A stretch of DNA of 44,958 nucleotides, from assembly GCA_002420105.1 (NCBI GenBank), contig DIHJ01000089.1, positions 23,592 to 68,549 of the forward strand, written 5' to 3'. The notes under the pieces were generated by a model. That model was not told the DNA's origin. It made no database searches and was given only the letters and a program-made list of their open reading frames with translations. Origin of the DNA: Nitrospira sp. UBA5699. Lineage in GTDB: Bacteria; Nitrospirota; Nitrospiria; Nitrospirales; Nitrospiraceae. How positions within the stretch are numbered: position 1 is the stretch's first letter; every line of letters begins with the position of its first letter. This document shows, one piece after another, positions 15,176-24,566 of this stretch. The translations under genes were made by a program, and so were the position numbers.

Positions 15176-16971
15176 CGAACTCCGGAGTGGAATGTCGGCG
15201 GTTCACGGTCCGCGTGTTTTCGCGGCGGATATCCGTGATTCTCTTTGCGCTCCTTCCGGAGCTGAGCGTTATCGGCTGCGGCGGGACGGTGGCGGACCAG
15301 CCCTATCCTTCTTCCCAACCGGGTCCTGCAGTTGCGGTGCCTGCTTCGCCGGCGGCGGACTGGTTCCCTCCCGTCGGGGACTTTACTCCACCCTTAAAAG
15401 TCTTCCCGAGCGGGGCCACGGGCAACGTGCGCGATTTCGGGGCCAAGTGCGACGGGGCCGCGGATGATCGCGCCGCCATTCAACAGGCGCTCGATCGCGT
15501 GGTCGTCGTGCAATTCCCCGCGGGAGTCACCTGTGTCGTCAATGCGAGCGGCCGGACCGTGATGTTGGCGGGCACGCCGCATCGCTACGCCCTGTCGATT
15601 CCGTCGAACCGGGCGATCCATTTGAACGGAAGCACCCTCAAACTCGGCGACGGACAGAACGCCCATCTGTTCGTGAACGCGAATCTCGACGGCGCGGGGA
15701 ACAGCCATATCGCGATTCTGGGACCCGGGACCATCGATTTGAACAGGGGCAATCAAACAGCTCCTCCGAGCGGAGAACAGAGCGGCGGACTCATGGATCA
15801 AGTCACGGATCTGACCGTTCGCGATATTACGTTCACCCAGGTCCGTGAGTACGCCCTCCGCCACTTCAGAATCACCCGGGGCTATTACGACCGCCTTCTC
15901 TGCACCGGATCCGACGGAAGCTGCTTTGCCTTCGGAGTTGCGGGCCTCGGCGGCCCGACCGACAGCTACTTCGGGGAAATCGAGGCGCATGAGGCTGCGG
16001 GGCTGTCCTCTCCCGGCGCCAGCGGCAATCCGTTCATCGCCTACGGGTTCAACAACGTCCTGAAATCTTTCGTCGGCAGGGGCAACCGATTCGGCTTCAA
16101 ACTGCAGGACGGCGCCGCCAACTGGACCATCGGACGCGTCCACATTGAGGGCACCAAAGCCGACAAGGGACTGAAGATCATGGGGATGCGCGACGGCGCC
16201 CAAACCCATCATGTGAGCATCGGCACGGTCGTGACCTCCGACAATTACTATGAAGGACTCTACGTCTGGGAAAGCGATGACGTGGCGATCGGGCGAGTCG
16301 TTAGCCGGAGGGATGCCGCCGGCGCCGCGAGTCCCGCCGTGACGATTGCGCCGACGGCAAACCGGATCGTCGTCCGGTCGATTGAGGTGCAAGAGGCCAG
16401 GGCAGGCGGGCTGTCGATCGAGGGGACCGACGTCGACATCGAGGAGATCTATGCCAGAAACAACGGCCTGCGGCTGAGCGGGCAGGAGAACATCGCCATT
16501 CACGCGACGGCGCAACGCATCAGAAGCCGTTCCCTGATCACCGTGGATGATCAGCGGCCTCCGACCGTGGACCGGGGCCTCGGCATTCATGACGGCGCAA
16601 GCGACGTGGACATCGGGTCATACCTGCCACTGGGCTCGTTCGTGACGAGCCTAGTGATCAACCAAGGAACACGAGTCCGGATTATCGATTACACGGAGGC
16701 GATTCAACTGTTCGCCGACGGCGACAGCACCCCCTCGGTTCGTCACGGGAGGCTGTTCAAAACCGGCAATTCGGGGACGACGACGATCACGGATTTCGAA
16801 GGCGGGACGGCCGAGCGGGAAATAACCGTGTTGTGCGGGGACGCGAATACCAGACTGGTCGATTCGGCGGGACTGAGCCTGGTCACCGCCATGTCCTGTA
16901 CGCCCGATAACGTCATCCGCTTCCTCTTCGATGGGGCGCGCTGGGTTGAGACGAGCCGGACATTGATCTGA
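15172..16971 (+). CDS. Lipoprotein with pectate-lyase-like right-handed beta-helix
   Basis: 599 residues from ATG 15172, overlapping the PilZ stop (ATGA). A long basic N-terminus precedes a signal segment ending in SVIGC near residue 36, a likely lipobox. A Pro-rich linker leads to NVRDFGAKCDGAADDRAAI at about residues 85-105, the signature that opens Pectate_lyase_3-type beta-helices. The following 450 residues are short repeats with regular Gly/Asn/Asp turns. Members of this fold cleave or epimerise polysaccharides. Catalytic residues cannot be assigned by eye. The position among c-di-GMP genes suggests it acts on the polymer made by the locus. Confidence 0.82.
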   Translation: MTNSGVECRRFTVRVFSRRISVILFALLPELSVIGCGGTVADQPYPSSQPGPAVAVPASPAADWFPPVGDFTPPLKVFPSGATGNVRDFGAKCDGAADDRAAIQQALDRVVVVQFPAGVTCVVNASGRTVMLAGTPHRYALSIPSNRAIHLNGSTLKLGDGQNAHLFVNANLDGAGNSHIAILGPGTIDLNRGNQTAPPSGEQSGGLMDQVTDLTVRDITFTQVREYALRHFRITRGYYDRLLCTGSDGSCFAFGVAGLGGPTDSYFGEIEAHEAAGLSSPGASGNPFIAYGFNNVLKSFVGRGNRFGFKLQDGAANWTIGRVHIEGTKADKGLKIMGMRDGAQTHHVSIGTVVTSDNYYEGLYVWESDDVAIGRVVSRRDAAGAASPAVTIAPTANRIVVRSIEVQEARAGGLSIEGTDVDIEEIYARNNGLRLSGQENIAIHATAQRIRSRSLITVDDQRPPTVDRGLGIHDGASDVDIGSYLPLGSFVTSLVINQGTRVRIIDYTEAIQLFADGDSTPSVRHGRLFKTGNSGTTTITDFEGGTAEREITVLCGDANTRLVDSAGLSLVTAMSCTPDNVIRFLFDGARWVETSRTLI

Positions 16972-17052
16972 GGCCACAGGCGCCATCTGGTGAACGGAGC
17001 AGGCGGCCGGCGTGGTCGGTGCGACAGGACGCAATCAGACGAGGTATGGACG

Positions 17053-18951
17053 ATGAAAACGCTTGCGAAGACACAGACCCCGACGGGAGAGGAAGGTGCG
17101 TCACGGTCGGCGCCGCCGGAAGGGACGGACGAGACCGTTCAGCCTACCCATCGGCTGCGGGCCAACTTTCTTCAACTGCAGGCGCTGGTGTCCGTCGTGC
17201 TCAGCTATCAGCTGCTGTTTTCCTCGGACGCGCTCATCACGCGGGAAATGGAATTGGTCTCGATCCTCGGGATGCTGAGCCTGTGCGGCCTGCTCATCGT
17301 CCTGCCCTCGCGGTTCATCGGTGCGGACTGGTTTCCGGGAGCCTTGGCGATCGTGGATACCGTTGCCACGTCGGCGCTGATTTATGTTTCCGGGAATGCC
17401 GGCTCCGATCTGTATCTGGCGTATTTCGTCATCATTCTGATCGTCACGACGTCGCGGACCGCCTTGCAGATGACCGTGTTTCTCGGGCTCGTCACGGCGA
17501 TCTACGGCTGGGTTCTGTTCAGAGAACTCGAGGACACGGGGGTGGTGCTGGAGCGGCATCTCATTCGAATCCCTCTCCTTCTCGTCATGGGCATTTTTTA
17601 CCGGCGCACGGCGGAATCGGTGCGGTTGTTGAGCAACTATGATCCGGTGACCGGGTTGCCGAACCGCCGGCAGTTCCTCCGGCTGCTCATGCAGGGCCGG
17701 GGAGCCGCACGGGACGGGGTGCAGCAGGCGTTGCTCTATATCGACGTGGACGGCTTCAAGCGGATCAACGATACCCTGGGCCATGTCGTCGGCGATCAGC
17801 TGCTCAAGAGCGTGGCCGGCCGGATCAAGCAATGTCTGCGCACGACGGACCTCATCGCCCGGGTCGGCCCCGCCGAGTTCTCGGTCCTGCTCCACAATGT
17901 CACCGCACCCGGCATCGCCGGACTCCTCGCCCAACGCATTCTTGCGGCCTTGCGGAAGCCCCTCGTTCTGGCCGGGCACGAGATTTTTGTGGCCGCGAAT
18001 ATCGGCATCGCGATCGGATCGGCGGAGCAGGGCAAACCGGACAGTCTCATGGCGAACGCCGATGCGGCCGTCTCCCGTGCCAAAGAGCGGGGGCAAAACG
18101 GGTACGAATTCTACTCGCCCGACATGAATGCGCGCGCCTATGAACGATTGGTGCTGGAAAGCCGTCTCCATCGCGCGATCGAACGAGAGGAGATCGTGGT
18201 CTACTATCAGCCGCAGGTTCACCTCGCATCTCGGCGAATCGTCGGGATCGAAGCGCTGGCCCGCTGGAACGATCCCGAAGCCGGTCTCGTGTCGCCGGCC
18301 ACGTTCATCCCGTTGGCCGAAGAGACCGGCCTCATTGTCCCCATCGGCGAAGCCGTCCTTCGTCAAGCCTGTCGGCAGCTGAAGGAATGGCATCAGGCGG
18401 GCTACGCGTCGTTGCAACTGTCGGTCAATCTCTCCGCTCGCCAGTTCCGGCAGCCGGATCTGGCCGACCGTGTGGCGGCGGTTCTGGAGGAAACGGGGGT
18501 CGATCCGGACCGTCTGGACCTGGAGCTGACCGAATCCTGCATCATGCAGGATGCGGAGTCCGCGCTGCAGATTTTGGCGAAACTCAAAGCCATGGGGATG
18601 CGGCTCTCGATCGACGACTTCGGTACGGGCTATTCTTCGCTGATCTATTTGAGACGCTTCCCGATCGACATTCTCAAAATAGACCGAGCCTTCACGCAGG
18701 ACATGATGACCAGCGCCGACGCGCAGGCGATCATCGACGCGATCATTTCCATGGCGGCGGCCCTGAAGTTGACGGTCATCGCCGAAGGCGTCGAGACCGA
18801 AGAGCAGATGGCGCTGCTGTTGAAACAGCGATGTTTTCTCGCGCAGGGCTTCGCCCTCTGCAGGCCGATTCCCGCCCAGGAACTGACGGCCCGGCTGGCC
18901 AGCTGGCCGGGATTGGGGCAGCGCCCGCCCGTGGAAGGTGCGGCGGCCTAA
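17053..18951 (+). CDS. Membrane GGDEF*-EAL c-di-GMP phosphodiesterase
   Basis: 632 residues from ATG 17053. About five hydrophobic segments occupy residues 38-190. The GGDEF domain is degenerate: GPAEF at 272-276 replaces the catalytic signature, but the I-site RTTD at 263-266 is kept. The EAL domain looks active: EAL at 400-402, NLSARQF, LELTES, IDDFGTGYSS around 520-529, KIDRAF and AEGVETEEQ. The expected reaction is hydrolysis of c-di-GMP to pGpG, with the dead GGDEF as a regulatory GTP or c-di-GMP site. It provides the removal arm against the cyclase at 13218. Confidence 0.94.
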   Translation: MKTLAKTQTPTGEEGASRSAPPEGTDETVQPTHRLRANFLQLQALVSVVLSYQLLFSSDALITREMELVSILGMLSLCGLLIVLPSRFIGADWFPGALAIVDTVATSALIYVSGNAGSDLYLAYFVIILIVTTSRTALQMTVFLGLVTAIYGWVLFRELEDTGVVLERHLIRIPLLLVMGIFYRRTAESVRLLSNYDPVTGLPNRRQFLRLLMQGRGAARDGVQQALLYIDVDGFKRINDTLGHVVGDQLLKSVAGRIKQCLRTTDLIARVGPAEFSVLLHNVTAPGIAGLLAQRILAALRKPLVLAGHEIFVAANIGIAIGSAEQGKPDSLMANADAAVSRAKERGQNGYEFYSPDMNARAYERLVLESRLHRAIEREEIVVYYQPQVHLASRRIVGIEALARWNDPEAGLVSPATFIPLAEETGLIVPIGEAVLRQACRQLKEWHQAGYASLQLSVNLSARQFRQPDLADRVAAVLEETGVDPDRLDLELTESCIMQDAESALQILAKLKAMGMRLSIDDFGTGYSSLIYLRRFPIDILKIDRAFTQDMMTSADAQAIIDAIISMAAALKLTVIAEGVETEEQMALLLKQRCFLAQGFALCRPIPAQELTARLASWPGLGQRPPVEGAAA

Positions 18952-19004
18952 CGATATGTCTTGTGGTCGGCCCAGGCTGACCCGTTACCCGGAACCAGGC
19001 AGCC

Positions 19005-22000
19005 ATGAACGATACGGCAAACGATCGCGATACGTCACAGAGTCGATACCCCACTGGTATCGCCGAGCACGCGTCACCCTCCTCCCGACCCTACTCCTGG
19101 CTCACAGTTCTCATCATCGTCATGACTTTGGTCGCGCTCCTGGCCGGGGGGCTGTCTCTGCGTTACTTGAAGGGGCGTTTGGTGGAGAGTACGGGAGAAA
19201 GTCTCGCCCTCGCTGCAGTCAGCGCGGCGGATTCTCTGGATCGGATGTTGGCCGAGCGCTACGGCGACGTACAGACGATGGCGTACCTCCTGGCGCAACG
19301 GAACTATGGAACCGCTGAACTCGCGCGATACTTCCAACAGCTGCAACAAGCGTATCCGGTTTATCTCTGGCTCGGTGTGACCGACCGACACGGCCGCATC
19401 ACCGCTGCCACGGATGAGGCCGCGATCGGCGTCGACGCCAGCGCACACGGGTGGTTTCAGGCCGGTCGGGCACGCCATGCCCATCACATAGAAGACGCGG
19501 CTCCTTCGTTCCTGGGGGACGGCAGTCTGGCGGTCACCATGAGCAACCCCCTTCTCGATCGGAGCGGAGAGTTTCAGGGTGTCGTGGTGGTCCAGGTCGG
19601 GCTGTCGGTGTTGGAAGACCTGGTCGCTCACCGGGTCATTTCTCTCCAGTCCCAGATGGGGACATCGGAGACCCTTGAATGGCAGATTCTCAACAAAGAG
19701 GGCACCGTGATCGCCGATTCGGTTCTGCGGCAGGAGGGAAATAGTAATCTCCGACTGCTCGGTCTGCCCTCAGCGGAGTTGGTGGGTTTGGGCCTGGCCG
19801 GTTACGTCGAGGAGCACCACCGGCGGAGGAACATCGACGTGATCACTGGGTACGCCAGATCCAAAGGGGTGCCGGAGTTCTCGGGGCTGGAGTGGGCCGT
19901 GCTGGTCCGGCTGGATCGCGATGCCATTGTGGCTCCGATCAGGGAAAAGCTCACAATTCTGGCGGTCACGGGGATGCTGGTCTTCGGGCCGATGTTGGGC
20001 TTGCTGTTGTGGTCGATGAAACGCATGAAAGACGAGTATCTCCGGGCCGAAGGGGACCTGCTCGAACGGAGGCGGATGGAGCAGAAATTCCGATGGCTGC
20101 TGGATGCTACGCCAGATGCCATTCTCATTGCCGACCGGAGTGGCCGTATCGTGCTCGTCAACCAACAGGCCGAAGCCTTGTTCGGCTATTCCCGGAAGGA
20201 ATTGATCGACCGGCATATTGAGACGCTTCTGGAGGGACCTCCGCAGGGGGGCATAGAGATGGCACCCGATCGCCGGCTTGCTGAGCACGTCGGCGATCCG
20301 CGACTCAGGGCGCTGGGCATGGGGGCTGACCTGACCGCTCGGCGAAAGGACGGCAGCGAGTTTTCCGCCGAGGTGAGCCTGAGCCCCTTGGATACGCAGG
20401 ATACGCAAGAGGGGGCTTTTGTCATCAGTGCGATTCGCGATGTCACGCCCCGTAGGCAGGCGGAAGAGGAGCTCAGACGGGCGAAGCGCGAAGCGGAAGC
20501 CGCAACCCAGGCCAAGTCCGCCTTCTTGGCGACGGTGAGTCATGAGATCCGGACCCCCATGAACGGCGTGATCGGGATGGCGGGGCTGATGCTCGACACG
20601 GCACTGACGCCGGAGCAGCGGGACTATGCGGACACCATCCGCCGCTCCGGTGAACACCTGCTGGACATCATCAACGACATCCTCGACTTCTCGAAGATCG
20701 AAGCCGGCAAGCTGGACCTCGAAGTCATCGATTTCGACCTCCGGACCCTCGTGGAAGATGTGGGGGCATTGCTGGCCGAATCGGCTCATGCCAAGGGACT
20801 GGAATTCGGCCTGCTCATACAGGCCAATGTGCCGACGGCGTTGCGCGGAGACCCCGGGAGGCTGCGGCAGATTCTCACCAATCTGATCGGCAACGCCATC
20901 AAGTTCACCGACTTCGGCGAGGTCCTGGTCCAGGTCGGGCTCGACGGACCGGCCGCCGCCGGGCCCGTGGAAGACGTGCTGCTGCGCTTCGAGGTCAGGG
21001 ACACGGGCATCGGCCTGACGCCGGAGCAGCGGGCCAGTCTGTTCCAACCGTTTTCTCAGGCCGATCTTTCCACGACGCGCAAGTACGGCGGAACCGGTCT
21101 GGGCCTGGCCATCTGCAAGGAACTGGCGGCGATGATGCAGGGCACGATCGGTGTCGAGACGGCCCCGGGGCGGGGCAGCTGTTTCTGGTTCACCGCCCGG
21201 TTGGCTCATCAGCAGCCGGGGGTCGTTCAATCGCAGTCCGCCTGGGCGGGCCTGGAACATCGCCGCGTGCTGATCGTGGACGACAATGCCGCCAACCGGA
21301 CCATACTGGAGCAGCAGGTGCGAAGCCGGGGAATGTCGGCCGAATCTGCGTCGGACGGCGAAGAAGGATTGGCACGTTTGCGGGCGGCGGTGCAGGCAGG
21401 AACACCGTTCGACGTGGCCATCATCGACATGCAGATGCCCAAAATGGACGGATGGACGCTCGCCCGCCGCGTTAAGGCCGATCCGGCGATCCGGGGCGTT
21501 CGTTTGGTGATGGTGACCTCCTTCAGCCAGCGGGGCGACGCGCAGGCCGCCCAACAGGCCGGCTTCGACGCCTACCTGAGCAAACCGGTCCGGCAGGGCC
21601 AGCTGTACGACTGTCTCAGCCTGGTTTTGGGCAGTCGGCCGGCGTCTCCGGATGCGCCGGGCTCCGCCCCCGTTCCGCTCATCACTCGTCACACGGTCAC
21701 GGAGGTGCAGGCTCGGTGCCGCGGTCGGGTCTTGGTCGTGGAGGACAACTTCGTCAATCAGAAGGTGGCGGCCAAGATGTTGGAGCGCGAGGGGTATCGC
21801 GTGGATGTCGCCGCCAACGGCCGTGAGGCATTGGAGGCTGTGGCCCGGGTCCCCTATGCGCTGATCTTCATGGATTGCCAGATGCCCGAGATGGACGGGT
21901 TCGAAGCCACGCGACGGATCAGAGTACGTGAAGCGACCGAGGGCAGCGGTGAGGCGCCACGCGACGGGACGTTCGGAACGGCGGAACACGCGGCGCGCCG

Positions 22001-22571
22001 GCGCGTGCCGATCATCGCCATGACGGCCAATGTGCTGCAGGGAGATCGCGAGAAGTGTCTGGAGGCGGGCATGGATGACTATGTGGCGAAACCGGTGCGC
22101 CGCGAAGAACTGAGGGCCGTCCTGGCGCGCCGGCGCTCGGGCCGGATCAAAGCCGGCGGCGGTTCGCCCGCCGCCGCGGCCGGCCGCCACACGGGAGCGG
22201 TCGAGTGCGTCGACCAGACGGTGCTCGACGATTTGCGGCAGCTTGACGAAACGGGAGCGCTGCTCGCAACCCTCATCGATCATTTCCTGGCGGAGACCCC
22301 GCAACGAGCGGCGGCGATGCGGGCCGCGATCGACGGGGGGGACGCCGCGGCGCTGGCGGCGCTCGCCCACAGCATGAAAGGCTCGTGCGGGAACCTGGGT
22401 GCGATGCGCATGCTGCAGGTCTGCGCCGAGCTGCAGGCCGTCGGGCGGGCCGGCGAACTGGCCCGGGCCGGCTATCTGCTGGCCAGGCTTGAGGCGGAGT
22501 TCATGCCGGTGCAGAGGATCTTGCGACGCCAGCGGGAGCGGGCCGGGTCTCTCCGCCGATTGGGCGCGTGA
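19005..22571 (+). CDS. Hybrid histidine kinase: Cache-PAS-HisKA-HATPase-REC-REC-HPt
   Basis: 1188 residues. TM1 is at about 33-55, a periplasmic Cache-like domain at 57-315, TM2 at 316-338, PAS at 365-480. HisKA carries SHEIRTPMN with His513; the ATPase has DTGIGL and GGTGLGLAI. Two receivers follow with Asp808 and Asp957, the second with a polar insertion near residues 980-1005. The HPt domain has AHSMKGS with His1122. The layout is that of BarA/GacS-type phosphorelay kinases and every phospho-site is present. The sensor domain is paralogous to that of the PilZ-Cache protein. The stop overlaps the GTG frame of the next regulator, its likely phosphate acceptor. Confidence 0.95.
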   Translation: MNDTANDRDTSQSRYPTGIAEHASPSSRPYSWLTVLIIVMTLVALLAGGLSLRYLKGRLVESTGESLALAAVSAADSLDRMLAERYGDVQTMAYLLAQRNYGTAELARYFQQLQQAYPVYLWLGVTDRHGRITAATDEAAIGVDASAHGWFQAGRARHAHHIEDAAPSFLGDGSLAVTMSNPLLDRSGEFQGVVVVQVGLSVLEDLVAHRVISLQSQMGTSETLEWQILNKEGTVIADSVLRQEGNSNLRLLGLPSAELVGLGLAGYVEEHHRRRNIDVITGYARSKGVPEFSGLEWAVLVRLDRDAIVAPIREKLTILAVTGMLVFGPMLGLLLWSMKRMKDEYLRAEGDLLERRRMEQKFRWLLDATPDAILIADRSGRIVLVNQQAEALFGYSRKELIDRHIETLLEGPPQGGIEMAPDRRLAEHVGDPRLRALGMGADLTARRKDGSEFSAEVSLSPLDTQDTQEGAFVISAIRDVTPRRQAEEELRRAKREAEAATQAKSAFLATVSHEIRTPMNGVIGMAGLMLDTALTPEQRDYADTIRRSGEHLLDIINDILDFSKIEAGKLDLEVIDFDLRTLVEDVGALLAESAHAKGLEFGLLIQANVPTALRGDPGRLRQILTNLIGNAIKFTDFGEVLVQVGLDGPAAAGPVEDVLLRFEVRDTGIGLTPEQRASLFQPFSQADLSTTRKYGGTGLGLAICKELAAMMQGTIGVETAPGRGSCFWFTARLAHQQPGVVQSQSAWAGLEHRRVLIVDDNAANRTILEQQVRSRGMSAESASDGEEGLARLRAAVQAGTPFDVAIIDMQMPKMDGWTLARRVKADPAIRGVRLVMVTSFSQRGDAQAAQQAGFDAYLSKPVRQGQLYDCLSLVLGSRPASPDAPGSAPVPLITRHTVTEVQARCRGRVLVVEDNFVNQKVAAKMLEREGYRVDVAANGREALEAVARVPYALIFMDCQMPEMDGFEATRRIRVREATEGSGEAPRDGTFGTAEHAARRRVPIIAMTANVLQGDREKCLEAGMDDYVAKPVRREELRAVLARRRSGRIKAGGGSPAAAAGRHTGAVECVDQTVLDDLRQLDETGALLATLIDHFLAETPQRAAAMRAAIDGGDAAALAALAHSMKGSCGNLGAMRMLQVCAELQAVGRAGELARAGYLLARLEAEFMPVQRILRRQRERAGSLRRLGA

Positions 22572-22588
22572 TCAGCGGAGTGAAGGCC

Positions 22589-23071
22589 ATGACGACGGCG
22601 ACGATTCTGATCGTGGACGACGATGTCGATACGCGGCTGCTCGTGAGCGCGCAGCTCAGGAAATACCGCTATCGCGCCCTCTGTGCGGCCGACGCGTCGG
22701 AAGCGATCGCCGTCGTGCAAAAGACGCGGCCCGACGCCATCATCCTTGATCTGGGCCTGCCGGGCGACGACGGGTTCAACGTGATCAAACAACTGAAGGC
22801 CGACGCTGCGCTTGCCGGCATCCCGGTGATCATTCTTACGGCCGACGAGGTGTCGGAGGTCGAACGTACCGGGCTGGGAAGTGGCGCGGCGGCCCTGCTG
22901 CACAAGCCCGCACGAGCCGAAGTTCTTCTGGCTGCGATCACGAACGTGCTGGGGCCGTCCGGCCGAGCGTCTGGGGAAGGGGCGGCGGCGACGGCGATGA
23001 ACGATGAGTCTCGGCGGCCGCGCGGAGCTCCCGGCGCCCCTGATTCAGAACGGGAGGACATCGAGCCGTGA
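22589..23071 (+). CDS. CheY-like response regulator with polar tail
   Basis: 160 residues from ATG 22589, chosen for the GGAGTGAAGG stretch just upstream; GTG 22568 would add seven residues and overlap the kinase stop. The receiver has VDDD, phospho-acceptor Asp54 in LDLGLPG, Thr in ILTAD and Lys in LLHKP. After residue 125 there is a disordered Ala/Gly/Arg/Glu-rich tail instead of an output domain. It lies between the hybrid kinase and the glycosyltransferase, whose GTG start overlaps its stop, so it may link the phosphorelay directly to polymer synthesis. Confidence 0.9.
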   Translation: MTTATILIVDDDVDTRLLVSAQLRKYRYRALCAADASEAIAVVQKTRPDAIILDLGLPGDDGFNVIKQLKADAALAGIPVIILTADEVSEVERTGLGSGAAALLHKPARAEVLLAAITNVLGPSGRASGEGAAATAMNDESRRPRGAPGAPDSEREDIEP

Positions 23072-24474
23072 GCGGAGAGCAACTGGTCTTGGCCTGCGAA
23101 CTCGTCTTTCTCGTCTACGTTGTGACGGGCACTCTGGGATACCTCTTCCTCAATCTTGTCGCGCTCGCGCACGTGAGCCGGTATCTCCCGACACGGGCGC
23201 TTGAGCAGTTTCCCCGACAGTTCTCGGGGTTGGAGCCCCCGATCAGTATTCTGGCGCCGGCCTACAACGAGGAAACGACGATCACCGCTTCCATCCGATC
23301 GCTCCTGCAGCTGCACTATACAGAACACGACGTGATCGTGATCAATGACGGATCGACCGACCGTACGCTCGAAGTCCTGATCGGGGAATTCGGGCTGATG
23401 CCCGTGCCGGAAGCGTACGACGCACGCCTGCCGATGAAGCCGATTCGCGCGATCTATGGGTCGGCGCGCTATCCGAGCCTCCGGGTCATCGATAAGGAGA
23501 ACGGGGGGAAAGCCGACGCGCTGAATGCCGGAATCAATCTGAGCCGCAACCCGTTGTTCTGCTGCATCGATGCCGACTCCGTGCTGGAGCGGGACAGTTT
23601 GTACCGGGTGGTTCAGCCGTTTCTCGAGGATCCCCACACGGTGGCGTGCGGCGGCACCATTCGCATCGCCAACGGCTGCGACATACGCGGGGGGTTTCTC
23701 GCACAAGTCGGGCTGCCGACGAACGGGCTGGCATTGTTCCAGACCGTCGAGTACCTACGGGCGTTTCTCTTCGGACGGATGGGATGGTCGCCGATGAACG
23801 CGATGCTCGTCATCTCGGGCGCTTTCGGCCTGTTTCGTCGCGACACGGTCGTCGAGGCAGGGGGGTACCGGCGCGAGACGATCGGAGAGGATATGGACCT
23901 CGTCGTCAGGCTGCACCGGCATCTTCGACTTCAGGAGCGTCCCTATCGGATCGCCTACATTCCCGATCCCGTCTGTTGGACGGAAGCGCCCGAAGACATT
24001 CCGACCTTAAGGGCTCAGCGCATTCGATGGCAGCGCGGCCTGTCGGAAAGTCTGACGCATCACTGGGATCTGCTCTGTCATCCGCGCGGCGGTGCCGTCG
24101 GCTGGATTGCTTTCCCCTTCATGGTGCTGTGGGAATGGCTGGGCCCCCTCTTCGAATTCATCGGATGCCTGTTCCTTGTGACCGGGGCGCTCCTGGGAGT
24201 GGTGTCGCTCCCCCTTGCCGCCGCCTTTGCGTCGTTGAGCATCGTATTCGGGGTGCTGCTGTCGGTCACCGCGCTGCTATTGGAGGAACTCACCTTTCAC
24301 GTGTATCCGAAGTCCCGGCAGGTGCTGCTCCAATATCTCGTGGCGATCGCCGAGAATTTCGGATACCGGCAGCTGATCAGTTGGTGGCGGCTCATCGGTC
24401 TAGTGCGGTGGTTGAGGGGGGAACAGGCGTCGTGGGGAAAGATGACACGGTGGGGAAGCTGGCAGACACCATGA
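23068..24474 (+). CDS. Processive family 2 glycosyltransferase (membrane)
   Basis: 468 residues from GTG 23068 (GTGA overlap with the regulator). A membrane segment lies at about 5-30, and a GT-A domain contains DGS (Asp94), the UDP-metal DAD at 168-170, the catalytic GEDMD at 273-277 and the acceptor motif QRIRW at 317-321. Three or more hydrophobic segments follow after about residue 345. This is the motif set of cellulose synthase, PgaC and hyaluronan synthase type enzymes, which polymerise and extrude a beta-linked chain. No PilZ domain is attached. The following gene encodes a YaiO barrel, a pairing like yaiP-yaiO in E. coli. The sugar cannot be predicted. Confidence 0.92.
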   Translation: MSGEQLVLACELVFLVYVVTGTLGYLFLNLVALAHVSRYLPTRALEQFPRQFSGLEPPISILAPAYNEETTITASIRSLLQLHYTEHDVIVINDGSTDRTLEVLIGEFGLMPVPEAYDARLPMKPIRAIYGSARYPSLRVIDKENGGKADALNAGINLSRNPLFCCIDADSVLERDSLYRVVQPFLEDPHTVACGGTIRIANGCDIRGGFLAQVGLPTNGLALFQTVEYLRAFLFGRMGWSPMNAMLVISGAFGLFRRDTVVEAGGYRRETIGEDMDLVVRLHRHLRLQERPYRIAYIPDPVCWTEAPEDIPTLRAQRIRWQRGLSESLTHHWDLLCHPRGGAVGWIAFPFMVLWEWLGPLFEFIGCLFLVTGALLGVVSLPLAAAFASLSIVFGVLLSVTALLLEELTFHVYPKSRQVLLQYLVAIAENFGYRQLISWWRLIGLVRWLRGEQASWGKMTRWGSWQTP

Positions 24475-24566
24475 AGGGCTCGACGGGCATCGCCGGAGCG
24501 GTCGCAGGCCGTTCCCGTCCGCCCGTTCCGCTCCGGCATCCGCGCAACCTCCGGCGAGGGAAGTCG

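Noticed and set aside
19770..22370. 866-codon open frame on minus inside the hybrid kinase gene
   Set aside because: Antisense shadow of a gene with all kinase and receiver motifs; no ribosome site and Arg/His/Gln-rich composition.
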